64,000 nt of DNA, taken from assembly GCF_043641665.1 (NCBI RefSeq), contig NC_092184.1, positions 15,994,108 through 16,058,107 on the forward strand. The letters run 5' to 3'. This DNA is from Enoplosus armatus. Taxonomy: Eukaryota; Chordata; Actinopteri; Centrarchiformes; Enoplosidae. The notes under the pieces are model-generated. The model had not been told where the DNA came from. It made no database searches and saw only the letters and a program-made list of their open reading frames with translations. The translations under genes and the position numbers were made by a program. Numbering within the stretch: the stretch's first letter is position 1; each line of letters begins with the position of its first letter. Below are positions 50,369 to 62,721 of this stretch, piece by piece.

Positions 50369-53300
50369 TCAGGATGCTGCAGAGTCTCTGTGGTCTCTCC
50401 TCTGGTCTAAACACTGCAGGGTCCTAGAAAGACAAACATGAAAATGGTGAATAATTTATTGCTGCTTATTTTAAAAGGTGTTTTGTTTTGTAATGTCATT
50501 GTGGAAAATGTCTTGCTTTTGTAACTAGAATGCACTAAACAAAAAAAAACAAGGTCAATTAGGCCAATGAGGCAAGAGTAAACTCACCCAATTATTCCAG
50601 CAGGGATGAAGAGGATGATGGCAGCAAAAAGGAAGGGGAAGCCCTTCATGAAGTGCAGTGTGGCTGGGTACAGGGAGTTGAAGACGCCACTGCTCACCAG
50701 AGAACATAAGCTCTCCACACAGGCAACAGAGGCAAACAGGGCACCTGAGAGACAAACACATAATTGTGAATACAACCTGCAGGACTTAATTATAATAATT
50801 CAAATTCAATGACTCATTAAAAACACAACACAGATTACACACTGAGCTAGCTCTCACTTCCAGATGTGTTCCTGACTATTTGGTACAAATTATATAAGGA
50901 GCAAGAAAACAATATACTTTTCTCAATACAATCTTCACATCTTGAAATCACTGTACAGTTTGCTGTTAAACACAAACTGTTTTTTTGCAGTATTTGTACA
51001 TATTCAGTGACTGACCTTGCTCTGATGGGTCCACCAACTTGGACAGCTTTGACCTGAGAACAGGTGTGGCGGCCATGAAGAGGAAACACAGACCATACCC
51101 TGGTGACAGACAAATTAACATATTTGAACTTTGATATACAATGTGGAGCTCAGACAGACAGGCTACAGGTTATACTGTAATATTACTAATACTTTAAATT
51201 CTGTTTTTGTATTTGTATGTATGCATTTGTTCTCAATCTGTCATAAGATGGTCCATACATTATTGTAAAACAACTCTACAATCTCTGAAAACCTCACTAC
51301 ATTGCACGGTTAAACCACGGTTTGTGGTTTATGTTAATTATTTCTGCAGGCACAAGCAGAGAAAGTACTTGGTTTTTTATTGCCTTGTATTCAAGGTTGC
51401 CAACATACACAACCTGTTCAGTCTGTCACTTGCTGAGCTGTAACAGCATGACAGCTGTAAAGTTAAAGATTATTATCACCTGTGGACAAAAAAAGAGTGC
51501 ATGCTTTCAAAACCTTTCGGTAGAGCTGGGATAATTTAAGTAAAAAGGACATATTATATCCAGGATAAAAACTGATATTTAAGAGGTATACACTGCAATT
51601 TCACTGCATGGGATAATCCAAGTAAAGGATTTTAATTGGTCACATGTCATCATGCCTTACAAAGGCAGAATATCTTTAATAATGCGCAGATAAAATACTG
51701 ATTTCTGTGCTTAATAGTAGAGTAATCAGACCTTCAAGTCATCTCACTTGTATTATACTTTTGTTTATAACTAGAAAACCTGTTATTAGTTTCAACCACC
51801 CAAATAATATAAGAATAAAAATCTGTCTAAGTTCATCTGGAGGTCACTAACTCCCTCCAGATTCTCTCACCTATGAACATGAGCTGGGTGGTGCCAGCTA
51901 CAGAGAAGACCACCAGCCCAGTGATGTTGGAGGCCAGACCCACGAGAGCCACCCAGGAGTCCTCCAGGCAGTGCTGCATGATCTTCAGCCCCAGCAGACT
52001 GGTAAGGTAGGCCAGGTGCTGAGCTGCTGATCCGTAGCCAATGAGGGCCGGCCCCCAGCACAGCGGAGAGCTCAGCTCATACAACACGTACAGCTCCCTG
52101 CTGCCGAAGTGTACAGTCACCACCAGAAAGAAACACAGCGTGTAAAGCCACAGCTTGCATCTGTGAAGTCTTCCACCCGCCTCACTGGTACTGCCTCCTG
52201 TTGAGAAGAGGTGCCAGACAGCTTTATGATGGTGAGAGGTGAGGAGCTTGGCACTTGGGTCTGGCAGGACAGACTCACGTACAAACAAGTAAGCGTACAG
52301 AGCTGCCGCCAAGTTAGTAGCCAGGACCAGCCAGAATGGGTTGATGTACCTAAATACAGGCATAAAAATAGACAAAGATATAGATTTTGAGCACTGACGT
52401 GAATAACACTTATCTAGATACTGTGATTGTGCAAAAACACACATTTCTTACCCTTGTGCCCGCCGCCACTGCCCTCCGATGATGCTGGCTAGCATCCCTG
52501 AAAGGCCCAGACAAGCCTCCAAGACTGCCACCCTGAAGGTGCGGGACTTTCTGTCGCTGGTGTCAGCCACATATGAAAAGCAGCCTGCCAAGATGGCGTT
52601 GAAATCACCACTAAGGCCACTAAGCAGCCTGCCCAACAGAAAGTAGACCACAGGCAGCTTCAGGTACATCACCACCAGGTAAACCACTGCTTGGAGGGCC
52701 AGGCCCAGGTTGGGTAAGATGAGGACAGGCCTACGGCCAGCGAGATCACTCCACGAGCCCAGGAGAGGCACCACCAACAGCCCTACAGAAAAGCCCCCAA
52801 GACTGATGTACAGGTTCCAGTGGGCTGTCAAGGTTTCCACCTCCTGCGACACAAAAAATGTGTCACCAAACTTATCAGAGAACAGGATAGAGTTGTTATC
52901 AGGCTGTGATGGCACATAAGGCAGTTGAGGATCCTGCTGAACAGGACTGAAAAACTGCTGATCTATCTGCATGTTCATCACATCCCTGTTGCTTAGCTTC
53001 AACTTGTGACTGCTGTTCCTCTTTGTGGAAACTGTCACTGGGTTAAATGCTGTGATGATTTTAACAGGAAGCGTTTTTTTCTAGTGCACCTGCATTTTAG
53101 GCACAGATGATTCTGCTTCTCTGAATCTCAATATTGTCACATTTTGCTTTAAAAAAATGTACCTGCAAGCAATGATAAATGTTTTGTTTTTACTTTTTCT
53201 TATATTCTTTTTTCGGGTCATCTCTGCTGGGACTACAGAAGAAAAGCAGCATTTTAACACTGCCCCTGTTAATAAACCAATATATAAAATTCAGCCTATT

Positions 53301-54060
53301 AACCCACATTTGTAGTGTTTGTAATTGTGATTCCTGTACCACCATTCACAAGGTGTTTACATGACTTTGTCTACAGCCCCTGATAACTTCAGAAGAAACT
53401 TTCCCCCTGACAGTTAATGATCCACACCTGGTCTGTGTCTAATTAGCATACCTGACACCAGCTGTGGCTACTGGACACAGCTAACAACATAATTTGCCTA
53501 TTAGCTAGCCCGCTAAACAGAACCCTTTAAATGGCTGTTCAGTAGATCGGCTAAATGAGAATAAATAGCTGGCAGTTACTGTTATGGAGGTGCCTTTGGG
53601 CAAGGCACATAAAATTACAGATCTGGTCAGCAGCAGCAGATGTGCACTGGGTGAAATTTGATGAGTATTTTGAATACGAGTAACCGTGAAAAGCCGTTTG
53701 GTTTGAGTGACCGTTAAAAGACGATGACTAGGTTACCTTCTGAAGGGGGTCGGGGGGCACGGAGCCGTTGTTACACTCCGACCTCTTGGAGCCGTTGTAG
53801 CCGAGATCCTCACTAATGCGGTCCCACAGATACTGTGTGGACAGAGGCGCCTGCAGGGCCAGAGAAAACATGGAGAGGAACAACACTGGCTCCACAGAAA
53901 CCGGCAGCGAGCATGTAAACGGAGTTAGTACGGAGCGGGTGGTCGGTACGTCAGCCTCCTCTTTTTTGTGGCCAGAGACGTTGGTCGACATTTCATCGCC
54001 GGTTGATGTGGCGTCGAGCACATCGCCCGAGAGGATGGCTGCGGTGTCCGACTCGTCCAT
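50369..54060 (-). CDS. slc46a1: Proton-coupled folate transporter (PCFT/HCP1), 6 exons
   Basis: Major-facilitator symporter that imports folates with protons across the intestinal brush border. Minus-strand exons 53737-54060, 52452-52843, 51871-52349, 51016-51099, 50588-50744 and 50369-50423 join in frame into 496 codons (human 459). Residues known to matter are present: the DxxGRR loop ([11 protein letters not shown]), the Asp of GDFNAIL (human D156), the Glu of AVLEACLG (human E185) and the His of VTVHFGS (human H281). The first extracellular loop has NGS glycosylation sites. The N-terminal cytosolic segment is longer and Ser/Thr-rich compared with human. The last exon gives a short tail ([17 protein letters not shown]) unlike the human end, so the 3' exon is the least certain part. 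It lies tail-to-tail with sarm1 and head-to-head with slc13a2. Confidence 0.93.
52844..53736 (-). other. slc46a1 intron 1, non-coding
   Basis: 0.9-kb intron. An open frame at 52844-53038 merely extends exon 2 upstream through its acceptor and is not conserved. Nothing else is seen. Confidence 0.6.
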
Positions 54061-55306
54061 GTCGAACCGACTTCACTGTAAACATTAACTGTACTGACGT
54101 TACTAACTTACTACTTTAGTATTCATAATATCTCAACACAAGCGAAACATTAACGTGCTCTCCACTCCTTTCTGTAACACCGCAGCTGACTAGCTTATCA
54201 TGCTAACGCTAGTTTGTTTACGGAGCTGGTGTTTCTGTTGGGTGAAATAAAACGAGCTCGAAGGTAACTTATCTACCAGCTCAGCTAAATAAAGGAAGCG
54301 AGACTGGTGCACATTAAAGCGGGAACTTGGCAACCCCGTGTGGACGAAGAGGTGAACTACAAGACTAACTGATGTAACGCTATACTATATCAACTGGCCA
54401 CCTCAATTAATAATTAATTTATTAACATTAAGGTATGACCGTTGTCCTAAAAGTAATCCACGTTATATTTACACCAAGTGTCTTTAACTCAGTGTCAACT
54501 TCCCCCAGCTTCTAAAAACGAAAATTTGCACAACATCCTCAACAGTCCTGCTACAAACTGATATTAATCATTAAACATGCAATATTTTAAAATAAAATGT
54601 ATTTTTACATATTGTTTTCTGAACGTATTTATGACTTGATCCCTGGAGCATGGAGATTGATGGCTAGTTGTTTTATTGGTTTATAATGTACCTTATGTTA
54701 TGCTTGAACTATAATCTGTAAGAACTGGCCTTTGATCATTTTGGCTGACAGGAAAGTGGGGGAAAAAAGCAAATAAGGCTTTTTATTCCAAGGTCACAAA
54801 ATGAAAAATGTTGAGTCTAAAGGAGTGCAAATAAATTATCCATCAGAAAAGTTTGTGTGGCATGTATAGGTATAGACTCATTCACAAATAACTTCTTGTT
54901 CTTTATTTATATCATAACTTTCTGATCCTCTGACCCATACTTCAACCTTAAACACAACACCCATGATCCCACCCAAGTACACACTCTTCTTATTACATTA
55001 TTATTATTATTTTTGTAAATTATTTTATCTTTAAAAGCATTTTGTAACACTGGTGAGCCCTTTTTAAAATCCTTTTTTTTCCTCATTTATTTCCTTTTTT
55101 TTTAGTCTATTCGAGAATTATGTACAAATATAGAAGTCAAAACTTTAATGACCAATGGTTTACTTGTATACTTTATTTTAACTCTGAAAGTATTTTTCCC
55201 AGTAACTGTCTTTGACCGTGACTACATACAAACTCAAACTTAGGGTTGCCTCAAGCAATAAAACATCAATCATCACTCTCCTGCAAAACATTTCCACCTT
55301 TTCACT

Positions 55307-55329
55307 TTATACACACACACACACACCCA

Positions 55330-55374
<45 letters not shown>

Positions 55375-55409
55375 ACACCCACACACACGCACCCGTACCC
55401 ACACACACA
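55307..55409. repeat. (CA)n microsatellite with CCCACA interruptions
   Basis: About 100 bases of CA repeat with CCCACA and CCGTAC variants, followed by GAGGAGGAGGATGATGAT. Confidence 0.95.
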
Positions 55410-55734
55410 GGAGGAGGAGGATGATGATCTGGTTTGTCTGCATTTTGGTCTTTGTGTGTCTTTTCCTAAGAATCACAACATTGGTTTTTCGTAAGTTACG
55501 CCCACAAGACTTATTTACGAGGGTTTAACCTTGTTATCTAATGGAACTTTTACAGATTGCCCTTTGCTACTCCTTCTATGAGACATGGACAACACACTTA
55601 TCACTTTGTAGTTCCTATCAGGTGTATTCAGGATGATTTTATTTAGTTTATTTTGGCGTTAAACATCTTAAGACACGACATGCTATTTCAGGAAATTGTC
55701 CATTGTGTCTTGCTCACTTTTGACAACCAGTAAT

Positions 55735-56140
55735 TAAGCCTTATTCTTCCCACCACTACATCAACTTCCAATAGGTGGGAAAGAGAGTAGCTATAACTCA
55801 AGAACTGATGTGGTAATTGTGACAAAAATCTCACACAGAGGCTTAATGGGATACAATGATGAAGTGATGACATTTTTCACTGTGTTTCACCAGTTTTACT
55901 GTGACATGATAATGTCCTGGGAAAACATTTTTGGCCATTATTCAACACTGTACCTCAGGAGGGGAGATTATGACCATATTTCACATTTGGTCAGACACTG
56001 AAAAGGTGACACTTTTGACTCAAAGGTCAAAGGTCATCGTGACCTCAAACTAGGTTTTTAGCCATAATTTAAGAATTAATTGGGTGATTCCAGATTTCAT
56101 ACACATGTTGACTGGGATGACAATGAATGAACAATAACTC
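55735..56140. mobile_element. Dispersed teleost repeat, class uncertain
   Basis: Contains TATAACTCAAGAACTGATG, AATTGTGACAAAAATCTCACA, GGGATACAATGATGAAGTGATGACATT and GACTCAAAGGTCAAAGGTCA. I recognise this phrase set as a recurrent fish repeat but cannot assign its class. Ends are approximate. Confidence 0.4.
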
Positions 56141-56955
56141 GCACAGTAGGGCTTTCCTCCATCTCGTCCATTCTGCCTTTCACTTCCTGTCTCATTCTGA
56201 ATTTTGAGCGTCATTGGAATCAACAACGTATTGGAGCGCACCTTGCTAATCATGATCCTGTGAGTGAGTGAGATTCACCTACAGCTCACAGAAAGGCTTT
56301 GCATCTAAAAATGCCAGGAGAAAACAAAAACACCGCATTTTGTTTAGGTATTCTCTATTAGAATCAATCTTTAATCAAGTACATGAGTACCTGTTCAGCC
56401 AATACATCTATAGTAATCCATTAATCAGTTCAACAATGTATATTCACTGGGATCATACATATCTATCATCCATATAATGATAACTTCCATTTAGCCAAAA
56501 ATACACTTTATACCTTATATTCAGTTCCTTCCAAATATACACCACATGCATTATATGAGTCTGGACAGGCATGGATGTAGACTGCGACTTGACTAGTTGG
56601 TGGAGGGATACAACCGCGGGGCGGTAATACTAGTTTATCCTTTACAGCTGACACAGACAAAACAGCTGTCATATCTTCAGTCAAGATAAAAAAAATGCAT
56701 CTTTCTGTAGATTATTGCTCCTGGTTGCTCATCTTATCTATCCCTTTTAAACACATGGAAGCACACCCTGTACATGCAGGCCCCTTACTCTAAAGTTAAT
56801 TTTTAATCTTTTTTTCAGGGTGACATATTGTATACACTGCTATATATACTGGGGCTTTGCCTGTTAGTATCTTTTAGATAGTACGGTGGTGTCACTAATT
56901 ATTTTCTTCCCTCTGACTCCTCCATACTTTGGATGTCCATCACACCTGGTGGATC

Positions 56956-59900
56956 ATGGCTGGATTCCTTACATGGCTGTGGAGGTATAGGAATTACATT
57001 GTGATAGTCCTGACACCTCTTTTACTTCTGCCTCTGCCGCTGATCAGCCCGACCTCGGTAAGAAAATGAACATGTGTATGTGTGTATTTCTGCCGTAGGA
57101 GACATATTTTAGACACCAGACCTGCTGAATTAGGGTTGGCTTGTGTATCATCTGTAGAGCTACTGATTTGGAAGCCTTCCTGGAGATGGAGTACGCAAAA
57201 TGACTTGTGCTTTAGTATTATTGCTATTTTTGTTTAGTTAAATTATCTTGATATGGGATGGTAGATTTGTTTGAAGAGCACAGATCTCTTCCAACACCCA
57301 TTAATCTTCTCATGTAGGTGCATGACAAGTGAGAGCTGAAACATTTCTAGACAAGGTGTGTTACATGTGGTGTCCCCAGGTCACACTCACTGCACATGTA
57401 GCCCACCTGGTAGAGTGCAAACCACATCAAGGCTGAGTCCTTATCACATGTTCAAATCCAGCTCAGGCCCTTTGCTTCATGTCATCCTGCATTTCCTGTC
57501 TCTCTCTACTGTCCTATCAAATAAAGCAGAAATGCCACAAAAAATAAATTAGAAAATAAAAGAGTTAAGCGTTCTATCTGTTGTCTGATCTGACTTTGAT
57601 TAGATGACAAGTCCGTCCCTCCCTTTACCCAAACATATAGCCACAGGTCAAATATTAAAGAACAGATCTGACGATAGGAGTTTTATGATATCTGATCTTT
57701 GCCCTTTGGCTTTTGTTTTGATGCCAAGAATCAGTTATGAACTACCTCAAGCACAGTGCTCATTATGGCTAATACATGAATACCATAGATGCCCGACATA
57801 GCACCACTCAGGTCTAGATTTACTACAGACAAGTTCTATCACTTCATGAGCAGTGAAGTCTCTCAGTACTGTAGATTCTCCAAATCCAGAGTCCATCAGA
57901 GTCCTTCAAGGCCATTAGATATGAGACAGTTTTTAGTTATACAATAGTTTTATTAATGTGTATTGCAATAAGAACACATACTGAAATTATATAAGACATG
58001 CAGAGGCATAAGAAATGTTAAGAAGTTAATCAGAAATCAGAAATACTTTATTAATGAGGCAAATAAGGGCTTTTTTCTGTCCATGACTGTAGTAATGAAA
58101 GTGATTGAAAATGTCACTGAGGAGTCAGGCGTGAGAAGAGTAGAGGCCCATTAGGAACCTCAATATTTTATGATTTGACTGTGGTGCAGCTTCCCAAACG
58201 AACACCAGCAACAGAGTTGTATAGTATTATAGTATATAGTATTATACAGTATTTTCTAATACATACTAACATGCAATTCACTGGGGAGGTTGTATTTATA
58301 CAATTTCACTTAGAAAATGATTATACTTGGTGTTTAGAATCAAATGAGAATCTACTCAATCCACAAAGTATATTTGAGAAAGACAGACAGAGTTGCAGTA
58401 GTACTGTATCCGGATGATCCAGTGACCCTTTGTACCATGTAATCTTTGACTATGATAAATTGGGGCTCAATCAGTCCCATTAAATCAAAGACCACAATCT
58501 CTGTTCCCTTTCAGCTCGTCACAATTCATGTACATTTTAATGGAGATGAACATTTTTTGGTTCTTTGATTGTTCTTGTTCAGCTCTTCCCTTTTTGTACA
58601 GAATAATAAAACACTGTGAACACAGAAAACAATAACAAATAATGATACACTTCCTTTGTATAGCACCTAACTTAACAAAGTTCATGAATATAAATAGAAC
58701 ATACAGCAAAAAACAATCAAACACAGTGAAGTATCATTAAATGTAATATATTTTCCTTATTCTTTGACTTTTGTCAAGAAAATGAATCAAGCAGAAGTTA
58801 TTTGGGTGTTTACCCTTAATTACAAGCTATTAGGAGGACATTAGTGCTAAATTAAACAGTAACTACTGGCTTCAGAAAAACTGTAAAATGTCAGCAGTGA
58901 TCACACATACATTTCAGAAAATGGCGCCTTTTCTAGTTATGAAAACATTTACTCAAACTGATCACTACAGTTGTCAGAGAATAGTAAACAAGGCTAACTG
59001 AGCTGTAGTAGGTTAGCCAAGGTAAAGATGTTTCTGGTGTGTTGTAGTTCCCTTTATATTATGTGTATTAAGCATGTTAAACAACACCTTGTCCTTGTCT
59101 TGTCATTACAGCAGGCAAAATGTGGCTACGTAATAATCCTCATGGCACTGTACTGGTGTACAGAGTGTATCCCTCTGGCTGTGACTGCCCTGCTGCCTGT
59201 CATTCTCTTCCCCATGATGGGCATCATGGAATCAGGCGAGGTATCATTTCCAACTCGTTTTAATTTGTCACTTCTTGGAATTGGTTTCACAGGGTCTTTT
59301 GCCTCTTTCCAAGGATCAAGGAGTCAGTTTTACGTTCCAACATGAACCTATTTGGAGCCTTTTTCTTTCCCTGTCCAGGTTTGTATCCAGTACCTGAAAG
59401 ACTCCAACATGCTCTTTATTGGTGGGCTGCTGGTGGCCATCGCTGTCGAGCACTGGAACCTGCACAGGAGGATCGCCCTTCAAGTTCTGCTTATTGTGGG
59501 GGTGAAGCCGTCTCTGTAAGAAACTTTATTCTTTACATACCTAGATATAAATACTGCAGCCACAATATAAAGTATGTGGACACCCCTGAAAGCCACCCCA
59601 GAAGAGTGGAGGCTGCTATAGCAACATATTAATGCTCATGGTTTCAGAATGAGATGTTCAACGATCACATGTGGGTGTGATGTTCAAGTGTCCACAAACT
59701 TTCTTCAACTTTCCATCTGATCATTTTGTCTTGCGTCCTCTCCAGCCTGATGATAGGTTTCATGAGCACCACAGCCTTTCTGTCCATGTGGATCAGTAAC
59801 ACGGCCTCCACAGCCATGATGCTGCCCATCGCCAACGCTGTGCTGCAGCAGCTGTGTGACACAGAGGCCAATGCTGAAGAGAGGGATTATGGCGTGACTG

Positions 59901-62721
59901 CTGTAAAGGACGGTCAGGAAAACCAGGCATTCGAGATGGGTGACACCAAAGAAAGCAACGACAAGGAGCTAAAACTAAAGGACAGGAGCATCAACATGGG
60001 TGTGTGTGTGAGACCGTCTTTTTTTTTTTTACTTTTTGGTTGCTATTATTTACTGTTGTTCTAATGGTGTTTCGGAGATGCAGATCAAGATGATGACAGC
60101 AAAGACATGAAGGACATGAAGGAAAATGATGTCACTTCAAGTAAGTTTTTTATCTTTGCCTTTGACGTAACGGCCTGGTTAAAACAATAATATTAAAGGT
60201 TAAACAGAATGTAGAAGTAGAGGAATAAAAGTGCCACAGTACAGGCCAAATGTATTCTTGCTGTGATGTGTATGAGGTTTAAAATACAAATCTTAATCTT
60301 ACGGAAAGTTTATACATTTTTTATTTGTCAAGCAGTTTTGGTTGAGTCACTCAAGATGTCAGCAAAAAACGAGCTGCTGCCTTAATGAAGATATGTGTCA
60401 AACAATGCATCTTTGTCGTCACAATTACAAGAAACGTGGAAGACCAAGCACAAGTTACATACAAGACACTTCAAAATCAAGATGTTGTCAATGCTGACGG
60501 TCTGAGCTCTCTCCCCCCAGACGTTTGTGACAGGAGTCCAGAGGCCGAGCAGCGCAGACTGAAGAGGGAGCAGAGATATATGAAGCTGACAAAAGGCATG
60601 AGCCTGAGTGTTTGTTACGCTGCGAGCATCGGTGGGACGGCCACCCTCACTGGGACCACGCCCAATGTCATCCTGAAAGGCCAGATTGATGAGTATGACC
60701 TGCAAATATGCAAATAAACACACACACACAGCCCATACATATGGGCAGGTTTCTTGGATGCAGATTCATCTTCTGGTCCTGGAGTTTTGTAAAGAGAATC
60801 ACAAAATTCTGTTGAATTCAGACCTAGACTCACAAAGACCCACATCCCTGATTATATCATCCTCTTCACTCTTAGCCTGATGGGCCAGATTGACTTCTTT
60901 CCATCGAAATTCTGTTCATTCACAACTACAGTAGGGTTTTTGACAACATTCTTAATGGTTTTGATAACATTTTACTTGTTGTATCAGCACTTCTCTGGTC
61001 TGCACCCTAAGAGCAGGGATTTTATACACATTTGTCTGAGGCCTGCGCCTCAAATGGCTTTTTGCTGTGTTGAGCAAAGTGCAGGCGCAGTGCAGTCCAC
61101 TGCCAGGCAGCCAACCAGGCACAGAAAGCTGTTATGGTGTGGCTCTGTATTCCAAGAACAGTACAATGCAAGTTCGTGCCTATACTGAGATCTGGGAGGA
61201 AAGCCATATCTTGGAAACGCTTTTCCAAACAAGTAGGCACATGTAGGTGTATTTTAACAGGTAACTTGCAGGTAGGCAATATGTGTAGCCTATATGATAA
61301 ACATGGCGTTGAAACCATAAGACTCTGGAACACGTTCCCATGTAAGTTAACGTGCGACTCTCCACTAGTGTAACGTTTGCTGGTACTGGCAGATGTGAAC
61401 CCAAAAGCACAACAATGAGACAGACAGAGTGCAAGGAAAGTTTAGTTTTCTGGTTAGATTCAAAACCAGGAGGTCAGTTAAATCAGGCAAACAAAGCCAA
61501 AGAGGGGCTGGCAGGTAGGCTAATCCAAGGTACAGAACAGGGTTAGGGTTAGGGTTAACCCTAACCCAAATCTCACTCACAACTTTTAAGGTTAATGGAC
61601 ATTTACAGTGAACAGTCTGAGTCATAACTAATATTTTCACTTCCACATAGGTGGTTTACTGGATTACTATAACTTGGATTTAAAATGTGTAAGATCACTC
61701 TTGTAGTTGCCAAGTGCTCTCCATTTTTAAACCATGCCAAGTAAATTCAGCAATGAAACTACTGAGAACATGTAAACTACTAACTGATAATGATTAAAAA
61801 TTATAAAACCAAATAATTCTTATCTAAGCCCTCGTAGACGTGCTCCTCTCAAGGAGTTCAGCCAAGAGTTCAGAGTTCAGCCAAGTCATGCCGTTTTCTG
61901 ATCTCAGTGTTTTCCTTGTATCATCAACAGACTCTTCCCAAAAAATGGCGGCGTAATCAACTTTGCAAGCTGGTTTGGCTTCTCATTCCCCAACATGCTG
62001 CTAATGCTTGCCCTGTCTTGGTTGTGGCTGCAGTTCATGTTTTTGGGCTTCAAGTAAGTTTCATGGACTGGAGTCATTCTCTGTTCTGATATTTTATTAT
62101 TACTAACAAAGCATCCACATGATGAAAACAGTCATTTTCTTTCAATTTGTTTTTATCACAGCTTGAGAAAGTCCTTTGGTTGTGGCACAAAGAGAGATGG
62201 TGACAGGGAGGCATACCAGGTAATCAAAGATGAGTACAAGAAGTTGGGCAGCATGAGCTTCGCTGAGAGCTGTGTGCTGATTATCTTCACGTTGCTGGTT
62301 CTTCTGTGGTTTACCAGGGAGCCTGGGTTCATACCCGGCTGGGCCACTGTGCTCTTCAACAAAGACAAACCGTGAGTACAAAGACTTGTTTGTCACACAG
62401 CTTTTCAAAACTCCTTAGTCAGGGACTGACTCAGCCTAGGAGGAGAAAATAAGGAAGGGTCTACTGTTAACTTTGGTCTCCATGGTGCTGAGTGTCTGTA
62501 GCTGTTTTATCTTTGAATGGTCCAGTGTCAGACATTTGAATTGATGACCCAATCCTGTAATCCTCTGTCTATTTTATTACTGTTAATACATGAAATGCAG
62601 ATATTTTGAATGTGTTTTCTCATCAGGTACGTCACAGACGGCACCGTGGCCATATTAATGTCAGCTCTCTTCTTCTGCATCCCGTCCAATTTGCCCAGAT
62701 GCTGCGGCAAGTCTGAGGACG
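56956..62721 (+). CDS. slc13a2: Solute carrier family 13 member 2 (NaDC1-type dicarboxylate cotransporter), 5' part
   Basis: Na+-coupled importer of succinate, citrate and other Krebs-cycle intermediates at epithelial membranes. Nine exons are inside the window: 56956-57057, 59112-59240, 59379-59515, 59746-59999, 60084-60140, 60521-60692, 61931-62053, 62162-62371 and 62627-62721, giving 426 codons; the rest lies beyond 64000. The start matches the human N-terminus (short Trp/Tyr-rich segment, then the PLLLLPLPL helix). The first sodium-binding SNT motif is at 140-142 in SMWISNTAS, and [14 protein letters not shown] at the first re-entrant loop is conserved. The second SNT motif is expected past the window edge. 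An acidic/basic cytoplasmic loop is encoded by exons 4-6, including a 57-base exon ([10 protein letters not shown]). Similarity and linkage to sarm1-slc46a1 favour slc13a2 over slc13a5 or slc13a3. Confidence 0.9.
57393..57548 (+). mobile_element. tRNA-derived SINE
   Basis: An internal-promoter box A-like segment (GTAGCCCACCTGGTAGAGTGC, near 57398) and a box B-like segment (TGTTCAAATCCAGC, near 57449) are correctly spaced. The tail is CTGTCTCTCTCTACTGTCCT followed by CAAATAAAGCAGAAATGCC, a tail I associate with percomorph SINEs. Confidence 0.7.
58028..58068 (-). mobile_element. LINE 3' end fragment, minus orientation
   Basis: On the minus strand it reads TTAATAAAGTATTTCTGATT followed by TCTGATT, the same tail and terminal unit as at 63352-63398. 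Confidence 0.5.
59560..59704. mobile_element. Tc1/mariner-type MITE relic in slc13a2 intron 3
   Basis: The left part AATATAAAGTATGTGGACACC and right part GTGTCCACAAACTTTC are inverted; between them is GTGTGATGTTCAAGTG, typical of deletion derivatives of fish Tc1-like elements whose full ends read ACTATATGGCCAAAAGTATGT. Outer terminal bases are lost. Confidence 0.6.
60693..61930 (+). other. slc13a2 intron 6, non-coding
   Basis: 1.2-kb intron. Bases 61370-61539 resemble a dispersed repeat (AGATGTGAACCCAAAAGCACAA, AATGAGACAGACAGAGTGCA), immediately followed by a telomere-like palindrome at 61540-61567. No exon is supported. Confidence 0.45.
61540..61567. repeat. Head-to-head telomeric-repeat palindrome
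   Basis: About three GGGTTA units read directly into about two inverted units (CCCTAA), 28 bases in all, with a GTTAAC centre. Confidence 0.9.

Larger units (their letters stand above)
54061..56955. other. Divergent slc46a1-slc13a2 intergenic region
   Basis: 2.9 kb. Bases 54061-54340 are the likely slc46a1 promoter and 5' UTR. The rest is AT-rich, with a (CA)n microsatellite (55307-55409) and a dispersed repeat (55735-56140). The slc13a2 promoter should lie within a few hundred bases of 56956. No gene is supported. Confidence 0.45.
57058..59111 (+). other. slc13a2 intron 1, non-coding
   Basis: 2.1-kb intron holding a tRNA-derived SINE (57393-57548) and a LINE tail (58028-58068). No exon is supported in the remainder. 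Confidence 0.6.

Noticed and set aside
52844..53038. Open frame upstream of slc46a1 exon 2 (Ser/Asn/Gln-rich) as extra coding sequence
   Set aside because: Homology and a good CAG acceptor place the exon 2 start at GAGGTGGAAACC (52843); the upstream part does not resemble SLC46A1.
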